Of a stretch of 64,000 bases of DNA, positions 21,872 through 31,597 are shown in pieces (position 1 is the first letter of the stretch; each line of letters begins with the position of its first letter). The stretch is taken from contig SRKS01000001.1 in the NCBI GenBank assembly GCA_004802645.1, positions 3,162,001 through 3,226,000 of the forward strand, read 5' to 3'. The notes under the pieces are model-generated. The model saw only the letters and a list, made by a program, of their open reading frames with translations. It searched no databases and had not been told where the DNA came from. This DNA comes from Amesomyces nigricolor. Its lineage: Eukaryota; Ascomycota; Sordariomycetes; Sordariales; Chaetomiaceae. The translations under genes were made by a program, and so were the position numbers.

Positions 21872-23759
21872 ATGACTGTACAAACAGCGGCCCCTAATGG
21901 GGCTGGTCTCAGGACCCCTGAACCAGCGGTTTCCGTCTTGCTCCCTTCGAAAGAGGACGATGTCCTTCCTCCCTCTGGCGAGAATAGCGAGAACACCGCC
22001 GGTTCAGAAGAGAGTCCAGTCGATTCCGAATCCCCTGGCGAGGCCGAGTTTAAAGAAGGGGGCTATGGTTGGTGAGTCTTTTGCTTTTACTTGGAAACTT
22101 GTATCTCTTATCCTCTGCTTTACTAACAACACCCACAGGGTTGTTGTCTTCTCTGTCTTAACCATCAATGCCCACACATGGGGTTTGAACTCGTCATATG
22201 CTGTCTTCCTTGCCTACTACTTGAGGTCCGGTCACCTCGAGGGCTCTTCTCCGCTTGGCTTCGCCTTCGTTGGTGGCCTTTCCATATCCATATGTACGCC
22301 AGTCCCAGCTCTGTGTCTGATTATTCTTGCTAACAATCTTCCTATCAGCATTTTTGATCTCTCCATTATGCACTTGGTGCATTGGTCGGTATGGAACAGC
22401 CTTCAGCCTGCGGATTGGCGTCATATTCGAAGCGTATGTCTTATTCCATGTTCTATCTCTCATCTTGACGACAATTCTGTCTAACGCCCTCCGCCCTGAT
22501 ATAGCATATCCTTCATCGGGGCATCGTTTTCCACCCACATCTGGCATCTCCTCCTCAGTCAGGGCGTCTGTTTCGGCATCGGCCTGGGCTTTTGTTTCTG
22601 CTCAACCGTCGGCGTCGTCCCGCAATGGTTCACCAAGCGCCGCTCTTTCGCCAACTCCGTTGCCACCTGTGGCTCAGGCTTCGGCGGCCTCACGTACTCC
22701 CTGGCCACCAACGCTATGATCTCCAACCTCGGCCTGGCCTGGGCGTTCCGGATTTTGGCCATCCTGGCCTTTGTCGTCAACGGGGTGTGCAGCTTGCTTG
22801 TGCGTGACCGGAATAAGGCCGTCGGCGCCATTCACGTTCCGTTCCACATGGCCCTCTTCAAGCGCGCCGAGTACTGGCTGTTTGTCGGCTGGGGTTTCTT
22901 TAGCCTCATGAGCTATGTCATTGTCGTCTTCTCCATTACCGATTACGCACAGTCGGTGGGCTTTTCGGCTAGTCAGGGCTCGCTTGCCTCTGCCATCTTC
23001 AACCGTATGTCACCAATATCCTTTCAACCATGCCACGTTTCATGCTAACGCAATGGATACTACAGTGTCACAAGGCATCGGAAGACCACTGATTGGTCTG
23101 GCTAGTGACAAGTTTGGGAGGATGAACGTTGCCGCAATCGGTACTCTCATTGCCGGTCTGGCAGCGTTCTTCTTATGGATCTTTGCCGGGCCTCACTTTG
23201 GGGGCCTCATTGTGTATGCCCTCTTTGGCGGGTTTGCTGGTATCATCTGGCCATGTATCGCCCCTGTCGGAGCCGAGGTTGTTGGTCTGCAGCTGCTGCC
23301 TGCTGGTATGTTCCCTTTCCATCATCTTGATGTGTCGAGATAACTGACTGTGAGTTCTAGCATTATCGATCTATTGGCTTCTTCTTGTTTTGCCGGCCAC
23401 TTTGTATGTTCTAATCCCCCACCTCGTTCCTTAACTCTTGCTAATAGTCTCCTCTAGCTCCGAAGTAATCGGCCTCAGTCTCAGAACCTCAGGGATTCAT
23501 TCCTACCTCAACGTCCAGGCTTTCACGGGGGCCATGTACGTCATTGGATTTGTTTCTCGTAAGTGCTCCCTCTATCGCCAGGCATAAAACGTCTTCCCTA
23601 ATCAGCTTTCTAGTCTGGCTTTTGAGAAGCTGGAAATTACAACAGCTGGAGTTGTTGGGTCTCGATGGCGAGCCGCAAGCAGACGGCACTCCCGCTACAC
23701 GGCGCCCAGGACGGCTACGTTCTTACCTACGCGGCATGACTATGATCATAAAAATCTAG
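21872..23759 (+). CDS. MFS transporter, monocarboxylate permease (MCT) type
   Basis: Plasma-membrane or organellar permease of the major facilitator superfamily, related to fungal Mch/monocarboxylate permeases. Eight exons: 21872..22071, 22139..22293, 22349..22433, 22505..23004, 23066..23305, 23361..23403, 23458..23558, 23614..23759; all phases agree, 489 residues. After an acidic, Ser/Glu-rich cytosolic N-terminus comes GGYGWVVVFSVLTINAHTWG, the usual first helix of this family, then alternating hydrophobic helices; PQWFTKRRSFANSVATCGSG and GRPLIGLASDKFGRMNVA are the family's loop motifs. The C-terminal tail is basic. For the last exon the acceptor TTTCTAG at 23607-23613 is needed, because the nearer AG gives a stop at once. 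Substrate unknown. Only 175 bp separate its stop from the convergent neighbour. Confidence 0.93.
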
Positions 23760-23934
23760 ATTTGCATAGAAATATGAGCCCTAAAGGGGCCCTGCAATAC
23801 AATGTTCCAACGCACTTTATCCCATCATCCGAACCAGAGTACCATGGTGTTGAGGATTGTGTCTGTATGAAAATCATCCCGGTCTATACCATTGCATCTA
23901 GCCGTCACCCTCTACAAGACTCACACCAACCAGA

Positions 23935-26350
23935 TCACACCTCCCCATCCCCCGCCAACTCAACCGCCTTCCTCCTCGCCTCCTCAAAATCATCAAACGC
24001 CCACACCGGCAACCCACTCTCCTGTATCAACCCCATCCCCTCCTTCTCCCTCGTCCCCCTAATCCTCACCACAACCGGCACCCCCACCCGCAACTCCCTC
24101 ACCGCCAAAATCACCCCCCTCGCAATCATATCCCCCAGCGTCAACCCCCCAAAAATATTCACAAACACCACCCTCACCCTCTCATCCCTCAACACCACCT
24201 CAAACCCCTTCTTCACCGTCTCCGCCGTCGCCTTGCCCCCCGTATCCAAAAAATTCGCCGCATTTCCCCCTAGCGCATCAACGGTATTCATCGCCAACCC
24301 CGCACCATTCACCAACGTGCCCACCTTCCCGTCGCCAGCCAATTTGATATACACAATCCCATCCTTTTCCGCATCCCTCTCAGCAGCATCCTCCGCATCA
24401 GCATCCCGCAGGGAATGCAACTCGCCCTGCCGCCCGCTGCTGCGGAAGGCCGCGTCGTCGAAGCCGAAGCGGGCCGAGACGACTTTGAGCTCGCCGAGGC
24501 GCTCGACGATGGAGACGGAGAGGAGGAAGGCTTCGTGTGTGTGGAAGAGGGTGGTGAGGGTGGTGAGGAGGTGGCGGAGGGAGGTGGTGGTTGTTTCGCG
24601 CTGGGAGAGGTGCAGGTGGGAAGCGATGCGCTCGATTGTGAGGGGGGATGGGGGGGTGGTGTAGGGGAGGGGGTAGCGTTTGATGAGGGGGGTGGTTGGG
24701 TGATCATTGGGGAGGGTGGGTGCGGCGAGGATGCAGGGTCCTCGTGTTGAGCGGTCGATGCTGATGGCGAGGAGTTTTCGCTCGCCGGAGCCGGAGTAGG
24801 CGCCGCAGTTGATGCTGCCGGCTTTGCGGAGGAGGTCCATGCATTTGTCTTCGGAAAGGAAGAGGGTTCGCCGCTGGTGTTGATTCAAAGTTGAAGATGG
24901 CTGCTTTCTCTCCTGTGGTCTGCGAATGACAGTGTGAAACTGGCGGCTCTGTATTCCCGGGCTTTTGAACATGCTGCATCTTGTCCCTGAGCCGAGGGTG
25001 GTGGCTTGGTCTGATAACCTTGCTTTAAGGGCATCGCCAAATTTTGCTGGGTGGTTGACGATCGTTGCTCCAGCAGCCTCAAGCGCTGCTATCTTGGTCT
25101 TCGCGTCCGGTTCCCCGGGAACGGTGAAAGCTCCGGCATGGCCCATAATCCGACCAGGTGCCTCGGTGATGCCGGCGACGAGAGCAACTATCGGCCTGGA
25201 AAATGGGGTCAGCCCACTAGACTACAGTGGATAAACAAATTGGACTCACTTTGGTGACTCAGTCCGGGTGTGATACTCGCGGATCCTACCAAGCTTTGGT
25301 TAGGCATTTCTCTCACCATGAGTGATGGATGTGAGGACTATACCAATCTGCGGCCTCTAACTCTCCCATCCCCCCAATTTCCCCAATCAAAGCAATGGCA
25401 TCCGTGTCTGGGTCTTGCTCCAGCACAGCCAGGGCCTCCCGAAGGTCAGTCCCTGGAATGATATCACCGCCAACACCGATGCACAGACTCTGCCCCAGGC
25501 CGGCTCGAGTTGTTGCGGCCACCGCTTCGTAGCTAAGGGTGCCGGATTTCGCAGCAATACCGATTCGGCCAGGAGTGAAGCACGGAAGTGGTTGGAACCC
25601 TATGGCAAGGTCAGATCACCTCACCGTCACTGTTCGTTGGGAACACGGCAGACCTATCCGACACTTTCCCACGGCAGAGATGATGCCGGGCGAATTGGGC
25701 CCAACAAGACGGGATTTGAATTGTGATTTGAGCATGGAGTGAATCTTGACCAGTCAGAATAAATTTGGAATCACATAATAATAAGTCAACTGAGAAGGCG
25801 GCGCTTACTCGGAGCATGTCATGGAGAGGAATATGCTCAGCAACCGCCACTATCAGAGGCACTTCAGCCTCAAGGGCCTCTTCGATGGCGGCCGGGGCCT
25901 GGTGAGCTGCCACATAGATGGCTGTTGCGTCTGGTTTCAGCTGTTCTACCGCCTGCGGGTTTTGGTGTCAGCTCCCAGCCGTGCTCCGGAAGAACTGGGC
26001 GGGCATTACAGACCGATCGGACCGTGGGCAGCACCGGAAGGCCGAGATGTTCCCCGGTACGGCCCGGGGTCACGCCGCCAACAATGTGGGTGCCCCAGGC
26101 AATGGAGTCTACAGCATTTGCCGTAGCCTTGGATCCGGAGTTAGCAGACGCCTTGGTCGGCAAGCAGGAGGAGACAATCCCAGACCTGCTTCCCGGTAAA
26201 CCCTTGGAAGATCACTCGGGTATGGCTCCCGATACGAAGATTAAGGAGTGTGCCGGAATATTGCTGGAGTCTGGATGTTGTCCATAGGCTCCGGCACCGG
26301 CTGGACACCGGACCGGGCCGATATCGACACTGCCGGGGAACTCGATGCAT
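23935..26350 (-). CDS. Succinyl-CoA ligase-like alpha/beta fusion protein, mitochondrial
   Basis: Seven exons: 26350..26186, 26127..26014, 25952..25809, 25744..25654, 25599..25344, 25285..25250, 25195..23935; all phases agree, 688 residues. Residues 1-45 are basic and look like a mitochondrial presequence. Residues about 47-330 are a full alpha subunit: the CoA-binding FQGFTGKQ, HIVGGVTPGRTGEH, VGPNSPGII, AAKSGTLSYE, GVGGDIIPGTDL, IGEIGGMGE and the phosphohistidine motif GHAGA (His 288). A basic linker (330-370) leads to a beta-like part ending in LVNGAGLAMNTVD, GNAANFLDTGG and VNIFGGLTLGDM. The first ATP-grasp lobe of beta, with its Gly-rich loop, is absent, and the metal-binding NPL and DGK motifs are not recognisable. 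It could still be a CoA ligase or a regulatory paralogue; activity is not certain. The ATG at 26350 was preferred over one 123 bp upstream because it starts the presequence. Confidence 0.85.
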
Positions 26351-26601
26351 TGTGAGGGGTTGGCACAACGATGTTGTTGGCTCGGTGGATTTCAATGGTG
26401 GAATGAGAGGAGAGTTTGTATGGGTATAAGCGTGTAGGGTAATGATCCCGAAGAGAACCGAGGCACTGAACACATGAGAACCGGCACCCCCTCGTTGTTA
26501 GAAGAAGGGGTCGATCTCCCGGCATGTGGTGCCCTTTGCCCCCACCCAACCCCGGGCTTTCCATCCTGCAAGGAACAGGCCGAGGTGGGGCTTTCCCCGA
26601 A

Positions 26602-27102
26602 TCACCATCGGAGCTCTCCCTTGACCCCTGATTCGCCGCCATTTGCTGGTTTTGCTGGTGTTTCTCCTGGTTCCTTGAATCCCAAATTTTTGAAGCTGTC
26701 CCTTGCCATGAGGTTGCTGGAGGAGTGGTTTGTCAGTTCGGCTCGAAGCTACATCGTGAAAATAAAGTGAACAGGCCACCTACTGGTCCATCCGGCACGA
26801 CAGGTACGACTTGGCTAGCAACCGGCATTTGTCTTCATTGACGCCCTTGACCTTCTTGATGCAGGTCAAGTAGGACATCATGACATTTTTGCACTCCCCT
26901 GGAGACCAACCACGAGTCAGCACCGTAGTCGTTGTAAAAAAGCACGACACTCTTACCATCGTGATCCAGCGGAAAGCTGCCACGCTGTGGGCTTCAAACA
27001 GCAGACGATGTTAGTGGGAGGCCGTAGACAGGGCAAAGATACCGCAGCTTACGGAGTGGGCTTTGTGGATGGGAGAGGGCCTGGTGCTCCGAAAGTGCTC
27101 AT
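26602..27102 (-). CDS. COX19: Twin CX9C protein Cox19, cytochrome c oxidase assembly
   Basis: Intermembrane-space and cytosolic factor needed for assembly of complex IV, linked to copper handling. Exons: 27102..27053, 26991..26957, 26898..26784, 26716..26602; introns of 61, 58 and 67 bp; 104 residues. Family motifs: KPTPPQRGSFPLDHDGEC at the N-terminus, CX9C pairs C31-C41 and C53-C63 (CKNVMMSYLTC, CRLLAKSYLSC), then RMDHNLMARDSFKNLGF. The acceptor of intron 1 is TTGAAG rather than the nearby CACAG: only the former keeps the frame and yields PPQRGSFP. Reading through intron 3 produces a false stop at 26780. It lies 251 bp upstream of the succinyl-CoA-ligase-like gene on the same strand. Confidence 0.93.
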
Positions 27103-28015
27103 CTTGTGTGTTTTGCTAAATGAGATACCCTAAATGGGGCTGGGGTATCGAAGGAGTGTTACGGCGGTTGCAACCCGGGCGATTTGAAAGTTCCAATTGC
27201 TGGTTCCTGACACAGCACGAATGATGGAAGGTCGGACGATGCTCCTTGAGCTGCGTCGAGCAAGTGTTGCTGTATGAAAACGGGCAGTTTTCTCGCAATG
27301 AATGTGACGCAACCAAATAATATGAGAGCAAAACTAGACCAAATGGGCGGGATTAAAAGCGGACGAAATGAGATCAAAGGGGTTGAGATTTGGGAGGAAT
27401 TGTTGTGTGAATGTCTGGAGTTGCTCTTTCCGTCTGTCCAGCAGCATGGTTCATCAATCACGGAGTGGATCCCCCCAAATCTGGTTGGCGGTCCGGTTGC
27501 AGCCTCAGGCCATCAACTGCCTCGGGTCTTGGATGCTGGATGGCGGGGCTCTCTGACGCGCTTCCACATTGCGGGCGCATGAGTCCTGGAAATTGGCGGG
27601 AGCCCGTGCTTTTCGAGGCCCCGGATCCACTGCTCCCCTTCATCAAGGCTCGCGCCAGCCCGGCCAAGACCCGAAGTGCCCCAGTTTAATCCGTGGATTC
27701 AAGTTTTGTCCTTCTCGTCGTCACTGTCAACTGCCAGACACAACGCTCCCTCTCGCCCTCGTCTCTCCCCTACCACGCCAGTCCTTTCGTCACTCCGAGT
27801 CACCACCAGCCGTTGGCTGCCCCTTTTGACACGGCCGATCCTCCTCTTCACGGCGTCGCATCCGTCCCCGCTACCGAACTCGAACACCTCCAAGGGACCG
27901 CGGTTGTGATTGTTGTTTGTCTTGGCTCGAATCTGCCCGTTATCGTTGTCGGCGCAACTCCCTCGCTTCTGCCATCCACCTCGTTCCGGCCCTCGCGCAA
28001 TCTACTACCGCTGCC
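27103..28015. other. Divergent promoter region, COX19 / DNM1
   Basis: 913 bp between divergent start codons of two genes with mitochondrial roles. The DNM1-proximal half is pyrimidine-rich leader. No other gene recognised. Confidence 0.6.
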
Positions 28016-30643
28016 ATGGCTGCCCTCGGCGACGACCTGCTGGGGACCGTCAACAAGTTACAGGATCTTGTCTTCAACACGATCGGCAACGACTCGCTAG
28101 ATCTCCCGCAGATTGTATGCATGACGCCCGCAACCGCCACCTTCCCCTCCTTGGATCCCCGCCTTCGACTACACATGCTAACATGGCTTGCGCTTTGTAG
28201 GTTGTCGTCGGCTCCCAGTCGGCGGGCAAATCTTCGGTGCTTGAGAACATTGTCGGCCGGGACTTCCTTCCCCGTGGCAGCGGCATTGTCACTCGACGAC
28301 CCCTCATTCTCCAGCTCATCAATGTCCCCGGCGACGAGTCCGACAACGATGCCAACGCCGCCTTCCGCAATCCTACTCAGGCCGCCCATAACGAGTGGGC
28401 CGAGTTTCACCACATCCCCAACCGGCGATTCAACGACTTTGGCGATGTCAAGCGCGAGATCGAGAACGAGACCGCAAGGGTTGCCGGAAGCAACAAGGGC
28501 ATCAACCGCCAGCCCATCAACCTCAAGATTTTCTCCCCATACGTTTTGAACCTCACCCTAGTCGATCTGCCCGGTCTTACCAAGGTCAGTCTTGAGCCCC
28601 GAGCCTCATTTCTCCCTTGCCATTGCCTGGTCTGACCGGTTGCGCTGCAGGTGCCCATTGGAGACCAACCGACAGACATCGAGAAGCAGACGCGCAACCT
28701 CATTTCCGAGTACATTGCGAAACCCAACAGTATCGTCCTGGCCGTGTCGCCCGCAAACGTCGACATTGTCAACTCGGAGGCCCTGAAGCTCGCCCGTCAT
28801 GTCGATCCATTGGGCCGGAGGACCATTGGTGTTCTCACCAAGGTGGATTTGATGGACCACGGCACAAACGCGCTTGATATTCTTTCGGGCCGCGTCTACC
28901 CCTTGAAGCTGGGGTGGATCGGAGTTGTCAACCGGTCGCAGCAGGACATCCAGGGCAACAAGCCCATGGAAGAGGCTCTGAAATCCGAGGCCGACTTCTT
29001 CAGGCACCACCCCGCTTACAGGAACATTGCGACCCGCTGCGGCACGCAATTCCTGGCCAAGACTCTCAACACAACCTTGATGGCCCACATCCGGGATCGT
29101 CTCCCCGACATCAAGGCCCGGCTCAACACCCTCATGGGCCAGACCCAACAGGAGCTCGCCAGCTACGGAGACATGCATTTCAGCGGCAAGGAGCACCGCG
29201 GCTCGCTCATCCTGCAGCTCATGACCCGTTTCGCCACTTCCTTCATTTCCTCCATCGACGGTACCTCGACCGAGATCTCTACAAAAGAACTGTGCGGCGG
29301 CGCCAGGATCTACTACATCTTCAACTCAGTCTTTGGCATGTCGCTGGAATCGATCGACCCCACGTCCAACCTTTCTGCTCTCGATATCCGCACGGCGATC
29401 CGGAACTCGACGGGCCCGCGGCCCAGCCTTTTTGTGCCGGAAATGGCATTCGACCTGCTCGTAAAGCCCCAGATCAAGCTTCTTGAGGCTCCCAGTCAAC
29501 GCTGTGTCGAGCTGGTTTACGAGGAGCTTATCAAAATCTGCCATACATGCGGCTCTACCGAGCTCCTGCGCTTCCCAAGGTTGCAGGCTAAGCTTATTGA
29601 GGTTGTCTCCGACCTTCTCCGGGAACGCCTTGGCCCCTCGTCCGGCTATGTCGAGTCGCTGATCTCGATCCAGCGGGCATACATTAACACCAACCACCCC
29701 AACTTCCTCGGTGCCGCCGCCGCCATGAGCCATGTTGTCAGCAACAAGCAGGATCGGGAGAGGAAGCGTCTGGTCCAGGAGGAGCGGGAGCGCCGCGAAC
29801 GGAGGCGGTTGAAGGACCTTGGTGCTAACGGCGCCGATACCCCTGCGGAGGAGGAGGAGGACGCCGCGGCTGCGGAGAGGGGCGAGTCTCTCCCATTGCG
29901 GAAAGCCCCAGGGAAGGTCTCGCGCAGCATGTCGCCGGCCGTCCGTGACAACATGCCTGGGGGGATTGCCGCTGCGCTTAACGGGGCTCGGTCGTCGTCT
30001 CCCTCGCGGTTCAACCAGCAGCAGGGCCTGGGCACTGCCAAGGACTCGTTCCTGAACTACTTCTTCGGCAAGGATGGCGCGCTCGTGCCAGGGGCGGCGC
30101 CCCCGAATGCGAACATCGGCCGCCACGTTAGCCAGTCGGTGGAGCCGACATTCAGCCAGAGCATCAGGCGTCCGGAAGAGAAGCCGCTGCGGTCTCCGAT
30201 CCAGCCGCTGCAGTCTATGCGTGACGAGGCGTTGGATTTCACGCAAGCCGGAAGGGGAAGTGACTTGGTACGTTTGACTGTTGCGAAACTCCCATCAATC
30301 ACAAGGCGTATAAAAACTAATATTACGTCTGCAGGCAAACGGCGAACCAGCCATGACGGACCGCGAGGCGATGGAGACGGAGCTGATCCGGGCACTCATC
30401 AGTTCCTACTTCAACATTGTCCGCGAGACCATCGCGGACCAGGTCCCCAAGGCCGTCATGCACCTCCTGGTCAACCACTGCAAAGATGTGGTCCAAAACA
30501 GGCTTGTCAGCGAGCTCTACAAGGAGTCAATGTTTGAGGAGCTGCTCTACGAGGACGATGCGGTCAAGAAGGAGCGCGAAAAGTGCGAGAAGCTGCTCCA
30601 GACGTATCGCGAGGCTGCCAAGATTATTGGGGAGGTTGTATAG
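28016..30643 (+). CDS. DNM1: Dynamin-related GTPase Dnm1 (mitochondrial and peroxisomal fission)
   Basis: Large GTPase that assembles on mitochondria and peroxisomes and constricts them. Exons: 28016..28114, 28201..28584, 28651..30267, 30335..30643; 802 residues. GTPase motifs: G1 GSQSAGKSS (37-45), G2 threonine in IVTRRPL, G3 DLPG (155-158), G4 TKVD (224-227) and the following VVNRSQQDI. The middle domain follows, then a Ser/Pro-rich variable insert (about 560-690) where pleckstrin-homology dynamins have their lipid-binding domain, and finally the GTPase effector domain encoded by the last exon (SSYFNIVRETIADQVPKAVM). There is no mitochondrial presequence, which separates it from the inner-membrane dynamin Mgm1, and no PH domain. 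The acidic stretch of Glu and Asp near 600 is low complexity. Confidence 0.97.
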
Positions 30644-31597
30644 ACCAGAGACCGGGAGCTCGCCATCCCTTGGCGTTGTTGTATTGTAGAGTCCATGTGA
30701 TGTGGAAAGGATAGGTGGCAGTGTATGTTGATGGTGTTTGGGATGCAGGGCTTCATGTTTCATGAATCATTCTCTTACTAGATGGAGTTGGCCTTGTATA
30801 GTAGGTGAATGCATGGCTGCAGAGAGCGGCTTGGGAGTGGGGGATCACAGTGCTTTGGAGGTCGATTTTTTGAGTGAGGCCTCTCCTCCTCTCAATATAT
30901 TCTGTACATAGCGACCAGACCATGCTCCTCAAAAGCTGTCATGTTTGAAAGACTTGTATTTGCAAACCACATGCTCAACATCCGGATGTTGTGACCACCC
31001 CCGTGTCATTGTGCTGCGTGCTGGCAGTTAATAGTGGGTCTGACGCTTACCTAACCGAACCTGCCTGTCTGTCAAGGTTCTTGGCTTTCGACGTGCTCTC
31101 CTCTCCCAGCTCCAAAAACTTTCTTGGAATTCTGCGGTCGGTTGTTCTCCCCAACACCCCAACACCTTTCCCATCACGAGCCAACCTCGCAGAGACCGTT
31201 TCGCCTCGCCATCACCCACACCGAACTCCGCCCCGGTTGATGGGATGATTACCGAATTATATCATTCTGCCTCTTGTTGACTCCTCCCTTCTCATTCCCT
31301 CGGCAAGAACGGTCAGGCGCTGTCATCCTCTTTCTTCACGCAGCAGCTGGCCCTGGGTTCCAGTTGTTGGTCAACTCCTACCTTCCCTCCCCAAGGACAG
31401 GAGTGTTTCTGGGCAACGATTTGATGTCGAGTCGTTGTTCACAGTACACCCGTTTTCTTCCCTTTCCTTGACAAGTGTTATTCATCCTCTTCCTCTTCCA
31501 ACCACCCGTTGCCGCCCGTCTCCAGTAGACTGCTGGGGCGGCGTCTTTACTGTTTTCTCCCGTTCTGTATTTTCATACGTCTTTACATCTCTATGTA
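30644..31597. other. Intergenic, tandem plus-strand genes
   Basis: 954 bp: DNM1 3' region followed by a pyrimidine-rich leader of the next gene. Nothing else recognised. Confidence 0.6.

Noticed and set aside
23559..23613. MFS transporter last exon starting at the ATCAG acceptor
   Set aside because: It produces a stop two codons later; the following TTTCTAG acceptor gives a 48-codon in-phase tail.
23762..24664. A 300-codon plus-strand frame rich in Ser, Pro and Thr
   Set aside because: It is antisense to the last exon of the succinyl-CoA-ligase-like gene, whose conserved motifs decide the strand.
26351..26473. Upstream in-frame ATG at 26473 for the succinyl-CoA-ligase-like gene
   Set aside because: It would add a non-basic stretch before the presequence-like MHRVPRQCRYR; the downstream ATG gives a better mitochondrial N-terminus. 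Not excluded.
26957..26991. COX19 exon 2 starting after the CACAG acceptor
   Set aside because: That junction shifts the frame and loses RGSFPLDHDGEC; the TTGAAG acceptor six bases upstream keeps it.
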